NCBI RefSeq assembly: GCF_030269925.1
Contig: NC_085132.1
Span: 2,812,501 to 2,876,500, forward strand
Length of the DNA: 64,000 nt
Reading direction: 5' to 3'
Origin: Bombyx mori
Taxonomy: Eukaryota; Arthropoda; Insecta; Lepidoptera; Bombycidae
Below are positions 9,816 to 20,026 of this stretch, in pieces. The notes beneath the pieces were generated by a model. The model saw only the letters and a program-made list of their open reading frames with translations. It searched no databases and was not told the origin of the DNA. The position numbers were made by a program, and so were the translations under genes. Position 1 is the stretch's first letter. Each line of letters starts with the position of its first letter.

Positions 9816-10101
9816 GATTGTTTTGTAGTTTTCATATATTTAGTGTAATCGATTATTTTAATGACAATTGGCGTACATATTCACTATTATTTTTGTATCA
9901 TTGAAGTTGAATTAGAACACGGCTCGTTTGGCGTTAAATGGGAACCTATAGGCATCACAGCGTGATTACCGCCACCCACCTTGCGAAATAATCTCGAAGC
10001 GTCGGTAATAAGGCTACACCTATCTACCATCACAAAATTAAGTCGATTCCTCTTAATATTACATTTCTATATTCTACAATATCTTTATGTATCTTTTTCT
10101 C
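9816..10101. other. Spacer, nothing firm
   Basis: A weak trace resembling a decayed module lies at 9960-10020 (GCCACCCACCTTGCGAAAT). Otherwise unremarkable. Confidence 0.35.
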
Positions 10102-10361
10102 CATCTTATCCCACTAGGTGTGGTCGGCACAGCTAATTTTTCTCTTCCATTCTCTTCTATCAGCCGTCATTCAACATTCACTCCTCTCTCTCTCATATCG
10201 TCATTGACACACTCCATCCATGTCTTCTTCGGTCGACCTCTTCCCCCTCTAACTTGCACCACCATTTCCATACATCTCCTAGTCACATGCATCGTCTCTC
10301 TACGCGTCACATGTCCACACGCACGATTTCTGTTGAATATTTCAACATTAAAAAAAAACAC
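10102..10361 (-). pseudogene. LINE C-terminal remnant (GRGRPKK type)
   Basis: The reverse strand encodes ACGHVTRRETMHVTRRCME, then VRGGRGRPKKTWMECVNDDM and RERGVNVE. The order 'RWxGHVxRR...RRGRGRPKKRWMDCV..DM...GV' is typical of the end of a lepidopteran LINE reverse transcriptase ORF. Only about 60 residues remain, and the downstream part to the element end (10102-10166) is degraded. A poly-A stretch near 10350-10390 on the plus strand is unrelated. Similar degraded pieces lie at 31996-32175 and 33735-33895. Confidence 0.7.
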
Positions 10362-10757
10362 GATGATAAAACATCTTCAACATAAAAAAAAAAACATAAA
10401 TTGTTTTTCTCCTAAACGATTTTCCAGAATTCGTATCTAGGTCAATGGTACCTATCTATATTTGTAGATCGAATCTAGCTCGAAATTCCTGTACAAGGTC
10501 TCTGGTACTTGAATGCAACGCGTAAAAGTAATTTTCGATCTAACTAAGATAGCGAACGGCTTATATTTAAAAATCTAGATTAAAATAGACATTTCCAGTA
10601 GCCGCAATGAAGTTTGTAGCATCGGGTGACTTTTTGTAAGGCATGGACGTCCAATTTCGATCATTAGAAGCATCTCTTGATTGATAATGACACTTAAGAT
10701 CATATAAGCCGTAGATTTTCCGTAGTCTTCAAATGTACTGTAATAAAGTATGACTAT

Positions 10758-10843
10758 TTATGTTGTAGGTGTCTATGGGTTCTGGTAACCACTTAACATC
10801 AGGTGGGCCGTGAGCTCGTCAACCCATCAAAGCAGTAAAAAGC
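10758..10843 (+). mobile_element. CTGGTGG module, last third only
   Basis: TTTATGTTGTAGGTGTCTAT, then TGGTAACCACTTAACATCAG and GTGGGCCGTGAGCTCGTC, ending in AGCAGTAAAAAGC. 5'-truncated to about 85 bp. Confidence 0.8.
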
Positions 10844-11365
10844 ATGAAAAAAATTATTAGGGATTAAGTGATTATCGAAGTCATTGAGTTAGACTTAGGT
10901 TTAAAATTACATCGTAACTTAGAAATATATTCACGAAATAGCGAAGTATTCTTCAAATAATTAAATTGCTGATGAGAAAAACTTTCATAAGCTTCTTTTT
11001 TATTAAGTTCGATAGATATTGAAATAAGCTAGTAAGATACTTTGATTTCTAGAAACATTTAAAAAAATTTACAGCATTTATTTTAAAGATAACCATGTCT
11101 AGCTAGGGTTGTCGCGTGTCAAATCAAATTTTATTATATTCGATAATGCTACACCCCTGTAAGCTGTTTGACTACGAGAAAGGAGACGGTACAAGAGACC
11201 CGTGTTCGAACATCGGTCTAATTTTGTACACAAAACAAGAATAACAGTTCTTAGCTTAACTATATTGATTTGAACTGTTTTGGGAAGTGTACTGGTCGCT
11301 AAAGCTCACATGATTCTGTGAGACATTTCTTTATATTTACGAGCCAGTCTATAGAGGTTTTATTT
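10844..11365. other. Gene-free stretch, nothing recognised
   Basis: AT-rich, with no repeat match or coding signal. Confidence 0.45.
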
Positions 11366-11783
11366 TTTGACGTGACAACGTCTTATAATTCGATGGAGCC
11401 GGCTGCACGCACGAAAAAACATGACTCATGCGGCGTTACCTCGCTCTGAGGCGTTTCATTTAAGGCTTGAAGTGCAAGCGAGAGCGCGCAACGAGCGACA
11501 AAGAGGTACAATCGGCCTCCGCGTTCGGCAGCCTTCTGTCTCTCTCCTACTTGAGTGAGCGATGCATCCGCGTGGACAGCTGCTATACAATAATACATTT
11601 ACATGTTTTCGTCAAGTATGAAGTTCAGTGAAAAGTGAATGTGGAGTCAATTGTCCATACAAAATATGTATCAAACAAATAAAATTAAAATTTTCTTTTG
11701 AAAAATGAAACCATTCCATCAGTATTTTCTTATGACGTTGTCACGTTCAACTATCGTCAGTAAACCGACTTTACAGACAACCG
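11366..11783. repeat. Dispersed repeat with inverted ends (long copy)
   Basis: The left end TTTGACGTGACAACGTCTTA is partly mirrored at 11735-11753 by TATGACGTTGTCACGTTCAA. It contains GGCTGCACGCACGAAAAAAC, AAGTGCAAGCGAGAGCGC and the terminal CTTTACAGACAACCG. A shorter copy with the same two ends and a shortened centre is at 29357-29550. Probably a non-autonomous DNA element of unknown superfamily. Confidence 0.55.
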
Positions 11784-11821
11784 TTTTTTTTTTTTAATTT
11801 TCTTTTGGTAACGCGTCCAGT

Positions 11822-11945
11822 ATCTATATATCTATGTAACGGAATCATTGAACGTAATTTTAACTGACTTCAAGATGTCCGATTGACTTGTAAATTCACA
11901 CACGCATCAAGGACCGATGGCAATACAATAATTTTATTATTTTGG
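11822..11945 (+). repeat. Dispersed repeat (AACGGAATC family)
   Basis: TATGTAACGGAATCATTGAA, then CAAGATGTCCGATTGACTTG and ATCAAGGACCGATGGCAA. Reverse counterpart at 3550-3640, related stretches at 22310-22400 (-) and 60500-60600 (+). Confidence 0.55.
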
Positions 11946-12597
11946 CATATTATCCTCCCTAGGAACGTCACGATAGAAAATTATTATTTTAATTCGATTT
12001 GACGTATAAGCGTTGTTTTTTAAGTTTCATAATTTTATTTGTTTATTGATCATTTAAAATTTTCTTTAGAAGGCAGACGTATACACGCATATAGTTATAT
12101 TGCCAAGTCACCACAAGTTAACCCCTCTTCCCTTTTAAACTTCCTTTATGGAAAAGCTTGTCATAGCATTAGGAAATATTTTGATAAGTTCTCTTTTTTG
12201 GAACGTGGAGTCCCGTGTGGTGACCCGTAAAGCTACGTTCATCTGTCTATGGGTACCCGAAGCCCAGAAAGCTCTATTTTTAGAATTATAGCTGGTAATG
12301 AATCTTTGGGATCTACATAAAAACATCATGTATTTTACATCTGAATTTCGAATGATGTTGGGGAATGGGTGTATTACGATGAAGGAAAGATCTTCCATTG
12401 AGCGGATTTTATTGCTCGGTAGACCGCCTGTCCTAATGGTGTTGTTCGGAACTTGTATATATATATATGCAAGTTTATCTTGAAAATGTCGTAAGCGAGA
12501 CTCAGACATCTGTCAAGAATCTTGTGTTGTATGACGTCTACCCGCGACAGTGTATAGAAGATTGTTGAAATCGTAGGCCTTAGTAATAACGATATGA
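11946..12597. other. Gene-free stretch with one unassigned ORF
   Basis: A 124-codon minus-strand ORF (12135-12509) is open, but its translation resembles no domain I know and its codon composition follows the local AT bias. I do not call it a gene. Confidence 0.4.
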
Positions 12598-12778
12598 ATA
12601 TCGGTGGTGGTGGTATCTAAACCCACACGGGCAGATGTACCCTTTTATTTTTGCTGCAAAGTAGACACGACACTTAGTCCTAACTTTTTAATTCGGAATT
12701 CACGCTGGCGTTCCTAAGTGCTATAACAACCATTTACCATCAGCTGGACCGTGACTCAGACGTTTAGGTAAAAAAAAA
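12598..12778 (+). repeat. Diverged CTGGTGG-module relative
   Basis: TATCGGTGGTGGTGGTATCT, CACACGGGCAGATGTACCC, CGCTGGCGTTCCTAAGTG, ACCATTTACCATCAGCTGG and a poly-A end follow the module's layout with many changes. The end GTGACTCAGACGTTTAGG replaces the usual GAGCTCGTCCACCC. Confidence 0.6.
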
Positions 12779-12829
12779 AAACCAAACCACTCAAACGCCG
12801 TATCACATCCGAACACGTAACCGCGTAAC

Positions 12830-13085
12830 ATTAATTAATCATCCACCATCTTATTTCCACCCTTACTTTAATTCCCGGTGCAGACCTACCCCCCCTACGA
12901 TCCGTGCCGGGTTTTTTCGCGTAACCTACTCGTTTTGCTCGTCCGTAAGGAGGTTCGTGTACAAATTGAATTCTGCGGTGCCCGTTGAATATTTCAACGT
13001 CGCTATATAAAGGATATTGGATGCTGACCATTGCCAGCTTCATCGCTAACGCTGATATTCGTTTTGCCGCGTTTTTGCTTGACTA
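12830..13085. other. Promoter- or LTR-like segment, uncertain
   Basis: A GC-richer stretch with GTGCCGGGTTTTTTCGCG, then GTTGAATATTTCAACG (a 16-nt near-palindrome) and CGCTATATAAAGG, a TATA box with TTGCCAGCTTCATCG about 30 bp later. This looks like a core promoter such as found in an LTR, but no flanking LTR-element coding sequence or TG..CA ends were found. Confidence 0.3.
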
Positions 13086-13249
13086 ACATTAATGGTAGCG
13101 CATAGTGGACCTTCCGGCGGTTTTCACTTGATATACATTTGTAATACAGAAATAGAAGTGTAATAGAAAAAGAGCCTCAAGTTGTCGGGGCAAAGAGTCG
13201 CTTGCGTCTTTCTCCGCTGAATCTCGTATTGAATGACATTGATGTCATA

Positions 13250-13570
13250 TCTATACTAATATTATAAAGCTGAAGAGTTTGTTTGTTTGAACGCGCTAAT
13301 CTCAGGAACTATTGGTCCGATTTCAAAAATTCTTTCAGTGTTAGATAACCCATTTATTGAGGAAGGCTTTAGGTTATATAACATCACGGTATGACCAATA
13401 CAAGTGGAGCGAGCACCTATAAAGAATGTTTCAAAATATGGGTTTACGTAGCTCCTTAACATTCTATAATTCAAAAATATTTTCACTTTCTACATTATGA
13501 AGTGGGGGTAAAATTTAGCGTTATGCTAAAGTAACTATTCCACGCGGACGGAGTCGCGGGCAAAAGCTAG
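13250..13570 (+). mobile_element. HelC Helitron, intact ends
   Basis: Starts TCTATACTAATATTATAAAG and ends with the GC-rich hairpin CGCGGACGGAGTCGCG followed by GGCAAAAGCTAG. It is inserted between A and T as Helitrons are. 321 bp, non-coding. Reverse copy at 55310-55727, truncated copy at 14436-14668. Confidence 0.85.
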
Positions 13571-13595
13571 TATTGAATGAAACAATTTTTTCTTG

Positions 13596-13752
13596 ACGTG
13601 TAGGTGAGCTCACGGGGCTCAAACCGGGAGTGTTGCTAACACTGGCTCTAGCAAGAGCAGTGCTTCGCAGAATCTAGCACCGGATCGGAAACGCGACTCA
13701 CTGAGAAGTTCCGGCGAGAAACTCAGTGGGCTGTGTCTATGGGTTTAGCTTG
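13596..13752 (+). mobile_element. Bm1-like SINE, middle part
   Basis: From TGACGTGTAGGTGAGCTCAC through CAAACCGGGAGTGTTGCTAA, CTAGCAAGAGCAGTGCTTCG to GAAACTCAGTGGGCTGTGTC. Truncated at both ends and lying 25 bp after a HelC. Confidence 0.85.
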
Positions 13753-14188
13753 ATAAGACAGCATTGAAGTTTTTCTTTTGCCATTAGAGCTCTGAGGATA
13801 TGTCTTGAACACTTATCCAGAAGATGTTGGAAACTAGAGGGGAGTTTTAAAATAGCAATCAGTATTCCCAACTCTAGTCGATTCATTATGGAATAGCACA
13901 GACAAAGCCAGGAGTCGGTACAAGTGTTTTATTTGTTTATTTTTAAGCGTAAGTCTACTGCGAATTGGATTTTTCTTAATAAGAACTGGAGGTTGTTCTG
14001 TTTTGTGTGTTTTGTTTTAATGAAACACGTACGTGCTTAGTTTCCGGCGACCCGGGCACTTGGCTAGTAATATATCCGGTTAGTACCGTGTTTTATTCAT
14101 TATAAGTGACGTTTAGATTGCCTTACTGTTCACGCGGGTATATTAGCAGAAATGTTTTATTTTGTTTTTCTAAAAACATCATTAATAA
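13753..14188. other. Gene-free stretch, nothing recognised
   Basis: AT-rich intron-like DNA. Confidence 0.45.
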
Positions 14189-14435
14189 GTCGTCGTGCCC
14201 TAAAGGATAAGACGTCCGGTGAGTTCGTATCTAACGATGCTCGGTGTTCGAATCCCACAGGCCGGTACAAATTTTTCTAATGAAATACGTACTTAACAAA
14301 TGTTGACTTTCACGGTGAAGGAATAACATCGCGTAATAAAAAGCAAACCCGCAAAATTATAATTTGCGTAATTACTGGTGGTAGAACCTCTTGTGAGGCC
14401 ACACGGGTAGGTACCACTGCCCTGCCTATTTCTAC
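14189..14435 (+). mobile_element. tRNA-derived SINE: head, body and start of module
   Basis: The head is a tRNA-like sequence: an A-box region at GTCGTCGTGCCCTAAAGGAT and a B-box in GGTGTTCGAATCCCACAGG, with an arginine-tRNA-like look. Then comes a tRNA-unrelated body (GACTTTCACGGTGAAGGAAT, CCCGCAAAATTATAATTTGC) and the first 60 bp of the CTGGTGG module. It breaks off at CTATTTCTACCAT and is joined to a truncated HelC. This copy shows how the module belongs to a composite SINE. Confidence 0.85.
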
Positions 14436-14668
14436 CATTCCATACCACCCATTTACTGAGGAAGGCTATAGGCTATATAATATCACGGTATGGCCAATAC
14501 AAGTGGAGCACTAATAAAGAATGCTTCAAAATAGGGATTTAAATGGCTCCTTAACATTCTATAATTCAAAAATATTTTTCACTTTCTGCCTAAATGAAGT
14601 GGGGGGTAAAATTTAGTGTTATGCCAAAGTAACTATTCCACGCGGACGGAGTCGCGGGCAAAAGCTAG
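14436..14668 (+). mobile_element. HelC Helitron, 5'-truncated
   Basis: Starts inside HelC at CATTTACTGAGGAAGGCTAT and ends with the same hairpin and AAAAGCTAG as 13250-13570. The 5' third is missing at the junction with the SINE. Confidence 0.8.
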
Positions 14669-14954
14669 TACAAAATAAGCCTTTCAATAAATGAATGACA
14701 ATTTGCGTCGTGAACCACGAGACATTTGAACGCAGCGTTCGCTTACAGTCAAAAACGACCGTCTGCCAGTTGAGCGGGAAACCTCATTCTATCTTAATTT
14801 TCATTTCCTTTTCTTTGTCCATTCATTTTCTTGTTAAGGTCCGTTCACACTTGTAATCCTTCTACTTTGTATATAAATATTTAGTTCTTAATCTAGGATA
14901 GATTAGTTAGTGCTTCTTGACGCAATATAAGAGAGTCTCTGTCTTTATATTTAC
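14669..14954. other. Spacer, nothing recognised
   Basis: No coding signal or repeat match. Confidence 0.4.
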
Positions 14955-15195
14955 GGCCGTCTCTGGTGTAATGGTAAGTGACATGGTCACTACACAAGGA
15001 GGTTGCAGGTTCGAATCCCGCGAAGGGAAGATATTTGTATGATAAATATAAAATGTCTTTTCCAGGGTTGTGGATGTTTATTAAATATATTTATGTGTCT
15101 AATAAAAATCTTACATTTATTTCCGTTATCTAGTACCTGTAACACAAGTTCTTTACGAACTTATCACGGGACCAGTTAACGTGGCGTGATTGTTA
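14955..15195 (+). mobile_element. Second tRNA-derived SINE family
   Basis: GGCCGTCTCTGGTGTAATGG gives a tRNA-like A-box, and GGTTGCAGGTTCGAATCCCG gives a perfect B-box 45 bp later. The 72-bp tRNA-like part is followed by a body with GGTTGTGGATGTTTATTAAA and ending GTACCTGTAACACAAGTTC. This differs from the head at 14189. It is more likely a SINE than a functional tRNA because no clear cloverleaf 3' stem closes it. Confidence 0.65.
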
Positions 15196-15271
15196 ATTAT
15201 TTATTTATCATATTAATCTTTGAAATATGAGCTTAACATAACGCTACAAGTATCAGCAGTAGTTAGGCTTT

Positions 15272-15478
15272 TTCCTCCTACCTAATTGTTGATAGCCTAA
15301 GGGGCTATTCCAACTACGCGCGGATCGGTAGGTGAAGCTCACAGGCTTAGCCTTAGAAAGTTGGTAACACTAGCCCCAGCAAGAGCAGTGCTTCGCAGAA
15401 TTCACAACCTGATCGGAATCGCGACCCGCTGAGAAGATCCGGCGAGAAACTCATTAGGTTGTGGCTATGGTACAATGG
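15272..15478 (+). mobile_element. Bm1-like SINE, 5' two-thirds
   Basis: Starts CCTACCTAATTGTTGATAGC, contains CCCAGCAAGAGCAGTGCTTC and GAAGATCCGGCGAGAAACTC, and stops after TTAGGTTGTGGCTATGG. Diverged relative to 7905 and 28748. Confidence 0.85.
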
Positions 15479-15714
15479 TCTTATGAAGCTACCAAATTTT
15501 AATTTATAATTATATAAGTACTCGGACGTATGATTTGTTATCTGAATTTCATCACGGGAAGAAATTAAAGGAAACATTGTCCTTGGTAAGACAGTATTTT
15601 TTTTTATAAGAAGTCTTCATTGAATACATTTTATTTTCCCTTCACACTTTTACAGATAATAAACTAATATTACAGCCCTAGGCCTAGAAAAGAGGAATAA
15701 AAAAAAAAACATGT

Positions 15715-15886
15715 CACATTGCTCCTCGCGTTCCCGCCGAAAATATTACCGTACGGTGAATTTTAACAGACGTCAGACGTTGAGTCAATGGTTGTCAATG
15801 TCAATTGATTTTTGACATTTTGTTTTGCCAATAATGGATGCTTAATAGGACTTTTTTGGTGGGAACGCGAGGAGTGAAGTTGTGTG
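15715..15886. mobile_element. MITE-like element with 25-bp inverted ends
   Basis: The left end CACATTGCTCCTCGCGTTCC (continuing CGCC) faces GGTGGGAACGCGAGGAGTGA near 15859-15878 and TTGTGTG beyond. The core CTCCTCGCGTTCCC is identical on both arms. About 170 bp and no ORF. Likely a non-autonomous DNA transposon; superfamily unassigned. Confidence 0.65.
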
Positions 15887-16599
15887 ATTTGTTTTATTTT
15901 GTCTATTTAATGAAATTAGAAACACTCTTTAGGTTTAAATGTGTAATAACGGTGGTTTAATTAACTGTTTAGTATCTGTGAAAGTGCACAAATGTGGGAA
16001 AATAAAACAAAGCCGCTGAACGTTACTTCTCTCCTCCAAAAAGTCCACTGAAAAAGTCCCAGTAAATGACCACAATTTTACTGAGGTTATATTTATATTT
16101 CATCTCATCTCATCTTGTTTCATTAAAATTAAAATAAGACTTGACTTAAAGGTCTTAGTTACCAGGTCATAAAATCCTTTAACAAATTTTTGCATAATAA
16201 ACTAAACTATTTACTACTATATCTTGTGTTAGACTAGACACTGCTATGCCCCAGTATTGTCATTTCTAATTCGAGTTTGCCGCCATTATTGCAAGTGTGT
16301 CCGCGCCCTATGGGAACGCTTGCTACATTTCGTCTTTTCTCGGTTTCAGTTTTCAAGCATTTTTATTTCACCTGAACAGGAAAGTGGGGGGAGGGTCTCA
16401 TTATGACCAATTGCACCCCGTTCTCTGTGATGGCATTGTTACGGCGCTCTGTGGCCATTGTCGAGAGTTCTGACTTAAGAAGTGTTTGTTTGTTCGCGTT
16501 CAAATGAGGTTGCGATTTCTTGTGGATCTATTTGTTCTTTCGATGCTTCAGACGGGCACGGTCCGCGTTAAAAATAAATCATTACCGGAGCTAGAAGCT
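15887..16599. other. Gene-free stretch, nothing recognised
   Basis: No repeat match. Moderately GC-rich near 16290-16460, without a coding pattern. Confidence 0.45.
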
Positions 16600-16815
16600 T
16601 TATTACTGGTGGTAGGACCTCTTGAGAGTCCGTGCGGGTAGGTGCCATCAATCTACTTATTTCTGTCGTGAAGCAGTAATGCGTTTCGGTCTGAAGGATG
16701 GGGCAGCCGTTGTAACTATACCTTAGACCTTAGAACTTATGTCTATGGGCTCTAGTAACCACTTAACACCAGGTGGGCTGTGCGCTCGTCCACCCATCTA
16801 AGCAATAAAAAAAAA
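16600..16815 (+). mobile_element. CTGGTGG module with internal deletion
   Basis: Runs from TTACTGGTGGTAGGACCTC to CATCTAAGCAATAAAAAAAA. About 32 bp are missing between GAACTTAT and GTCTATGGGC: ATCTCAAGGTGGGTGGCGCA and what follows are gone. Confidence 0.9.
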
Positions 16816-18749
16816 TAGAAAGATCTAAGCTACTGAACAATATACCTCTATTTTGTTCATTATCTTAGCAGAGATCGCGCGGTGTGAATCAATCCTAAGC
16901 AAATAACCGAATATATCTCAAATAACGCCAAAACAAAACTCAGCGACCAGACAAACTCATATCTATAATACTTTTAAAAAAAAATTACACCCCACCCCGA
17001 AATATGGGGGTCAGATCCCCCCTAACGGCCAATTTAACCCTCACCGCTGTATTGATTGGACATTCTTTCACACAGGCGCGGAGGATACCCCTCACCCAAC
17101 CTCCGCACTTGGATGAGCGCGGGATAAGACGAGGGGGAGGGAGTTTGGTCATCTTAATATATTTTTTAAAGTTTTTTGCGCCTCTGAATGTTTTTAGGTC
17201 TGCGTTGTGTTTTTTTTTTAAATATACATTAACGTATGGAATCATTTCAAAGGACCTATAAGAGGTTGTTGGTAAGATTCAGATCCTAGATTTAAGGATG
17301 GTATCTGACATAGTGATTAGAACGATAAACCTTAAAACTCTACAATTGATGATGTCGACGGTAAACTGATCATCTATGATCAGATCATAATGAATCGTAA
17401 GCACAGTCATTCTTGTTAATTATTACAAAACCTTTAGACGATATAAGAAAGTTTTATCTCGTGGCTCAGTTTTCATTTGCTTCTTCGAAGACGCATAGAC
17501 AGTATTCATAGTCTAAGGCGTATAATGAGACCATTTCAAAGGTCTATGATTTGATTTCTGGTCCACATTTACAATACGCTCATCGCAAATTCAACGCATT
17601 CATTTATGTATAGACAACATTCTTGATATTGCGTTATTGGAGCCATGGAGCCATATAATTTAAATTTCAAATGTTACCACACAAAAAAAACAACAAACAT
17701 TAGGTTTAACAAAAAAGTTTATAAATAAAACATCGAACGTAAATAATTCAACGCTTGACACAGTTATGTTACGAATGCGTTTTATTTAGGATTCATAGAG
17801 AGAGTGAGATAGAGAAAAAAAAAACTATTTCGAATTCAGAACAAACCGAATATCAGTGAAGGCTTTCCGAGCTGTGCCTTAGTCGAACTGGCGGCTGTAC
17901 TAAAACAAAACCTGTGCCAAAACTAGCCGGCGAATACTGGCTATCAAAAAAAAAAAACAAAAGCTGACAGCCCGCCGCGCAACAGGTACAGTCTGCAAAT
18001 ACACGAATCTCGCACTTCCGCAGCCCGCCACAGCCTAGCGGAGTCCCGCTCAGAATCCTCGGCTGCGATTACATTTCGCTACCGTATAAGCCCGTCTGTG
18101 ACGAGAATTCAAATCGAACACCGAACGTTCCGAGGGAATTTGAAATTCGAACGTGTGACGCGACGGATTTTCATACCGCAAATTTGAATTTCAAAAAAAA
18201 ATAAAAAAATACTCGTTCTAAATTTGAAATTGCCCGAAGACAAAGTTGAATTATGTGCAACGGTCGATGTCGATTTTTATTTCGATACGAATAAATTTGA
18301 ATCGAGATGTTATGTTTTTTTTTTTTTTTTTATTGTATTATGCCACGATTGCGAAATGATCGAAAAATTTTAAATTAAAATTCGAATAGAGTTGGAATAC
18401 CTTTATCGATTCGAATAAAAACAAGCCGTTTAATGAACAGAATACGCATATTGTTACCGTTACTCGCTTAACAATAGAGACGTTTTAACATTAACCTCTC
18501 GACGGCGAAACGGCGCGTCCGAAGTTCGAGACTATTGAATTTTCGCTCACAAAAGGAAAGTTTTTCAGGAAATGCGCCTTGTAACCGCCTGTTGAGGCCG
18601 TTTTGTATTTTAGTGTAACTCTGACGAAAACGGATAGCGTATTCAATTAAAGTTTATACCGCAGCGCTGAATTAACGTTCAAGGGCCGTCTGTAATTTCA
18701 GAAGGCCGATTTATTAACTCCGCAGCGTAAGCCACAAATATTATTTAAT
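16816..18749. other. Gene-free, repeat-poor stretch
   Basis: Nearly 2 kb without a recognisable repeat. It holds a GC-richer patch at 16986-17135 with overlapping opposite ORFs of 85 and 86 codons (not gene-like), and another at 17985-18130 (CCGCCGCGCAACAGGTACAG, CGCACTTCCGCAGCCCGCC). The remainder is AT-rich with poly-A and poly-T tracts. It could include regulatory sequence or a non-coding exon of the host gene. Confidence 0.4.
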
Positions 18750-19030
18750 TATTACTAGTGGTAGGTCCTCTTTACTGGTGGTAGGACCTCTCTTACTGGT
18801 GGTAGGACCTCTTGTGAGTCCGCGCGCGTAGGTACCACCGCCCTGCCTATTTCTGCCGTGAAGCAATAATGCGTTTCGGTTTGAAGGGTGGGGCAGCCGT
18901 TGTAACTATACTGAGATCTTAGAACTTATATCTCAAGGTGGGTGGCGCATTTACGTTGTAGATGTCCATGGGCTCCAGTAACCACTTAACATCAGGTGGT
19001 CTGTGAGCTCGTCCACCCATCTAAGCAATA
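18750..19030 (+). mobile_element. CTGGTGG module with three tandem 5' stubs
   Basis: The start TTACTAGTGGTAGGTCCTC (18752), TTACTGGTGGTAGGACCTC (18772) and again TTACTGGTGGTAGGACCTC (18793) occurs three times about 20 bp apart. After that the module runs complete to CATCTAAGCAATAAATAAAA. Only the third is continuous with the body. Confidence 0.92.
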
Positions 19031-19730
19031 AATAAAAATAAAAAAATTAGCCAGCCGCTCGATTCTCTTTAAATATCTCGTTTTGTACCTATCCGTCTAT
19101 TAGAACATTGATGTCATCTACTTTTGTAAAGGTCAAAGATTATCTATTGCCTGTTTAACATGAGTGTCACATCTAGATAGATAACTCACTGTTAGCGCAT
19201 CAATGTCCCGCGTTTAGAATATTCGATACGCATTTAAAACGAAAATAACTTAATTAAATATAGCAACGAACGCCAGACGTGAATGTGCAAATAATATTAA
19301 TCATATAACGAAAATAGACAACAATAGATTTCAAAAAAAAAAAATCGATACTGACCACCGACGAAAACCGTTGGAAACTAATTAAAAACATCAATTCCTC
19401 GCGCGATGGCGGGGGAATATCTCAAACGCACGCACACACACGCACGGCCACCCCCGGCACACACACGCGCGCGCCGTACACGCACACTACAGTTAAAAAT
19501 AAGTCCCGTACCGTATCCGCCTCAGAGAATGGTCTTGGATCTGCACAAGAAAGGGAAATAGTAGACGATTTTGTTTACTGTTCGATATTTTTTTTAAAAT
19601 TAAAAAACGAATATTACGATTCTGTTTTTGAAAATTTGAAACGTTCGATTTTTTTTTTCTTGTTTGCGACTTGAATTCGTACAGTGATATTTTTGAATTT
19701 GGAATTGTATTACTGAGCTGGAGTTTGGTA
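19031..19730. other. Gene-free stretch with CA-rich tract
   Basis: Mostly unremarkable. 19418-19490 is a CACA/CGCG-rich simple sequence. Confidence 0.45.
19424..19488. repeat. Imperfect CA/CG microsatellite
   Basis: CGCACGCACACACACGCAC, CGGCACACACACGCGCGCGC and ACACGCACACTACAG form an interrupted dinucleotide tract. Confidence 0.8.
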
Positions 19731-20026
19731 TCTATATAATAATACATACGTGAAGCAAAAACTGTGTACCTCTTTTTACGAAAATTGCGCGGACGGAGGA
19801 GTATGAATTTTCCCCCCCTTAAAGAAAATTTAGAGAAGGAGTGCAGAATGTTTTTTTAATTATGCATAATAATAAATAATTCTTTTTATTTTATTTTATT
19901 GAAAAAGATATTTGACACACGCATATATTATATTCTGTTATTTATTGTTAAAGAATAATTTTTCTATTCTATAGTTAATTTAAATTAATAATTATTGTCG
20001 AATTTCGACCACTGGGGGACCACTAG
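19731..20026 (+). mobile_element. HelA Helitron, diverged and shortened
   Basis: Starts TCTATATAATAATACATACG, shares GTGAAGCAAAAACTGTGTAC and ATTGCGCGGACGGAGGAGTA, and ends GTCGAATTTCGACCACTGG then GGGACCACTAG. The hairpin has two changes compared with other copies. The middle third is lost (296 bp versus about 420). Confidence 0.85.

Noticed and set aside
12135..12509. 124-codon minus-strand ORF
   Set aside because: No recognisable domain, no splice or start signals, composition follows local AT bias.
14955..15030. tRNA gene
   Set aside because: A- and B-boxes are good, but the acceptor stem does not close and a SINE-like body follows; called a SINE head instead.
17004..17261. 85- and 86-codon ORFs on opposite strands
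   Set aside because: Exact antisense overlap in a GC patch with no recognisable motif.
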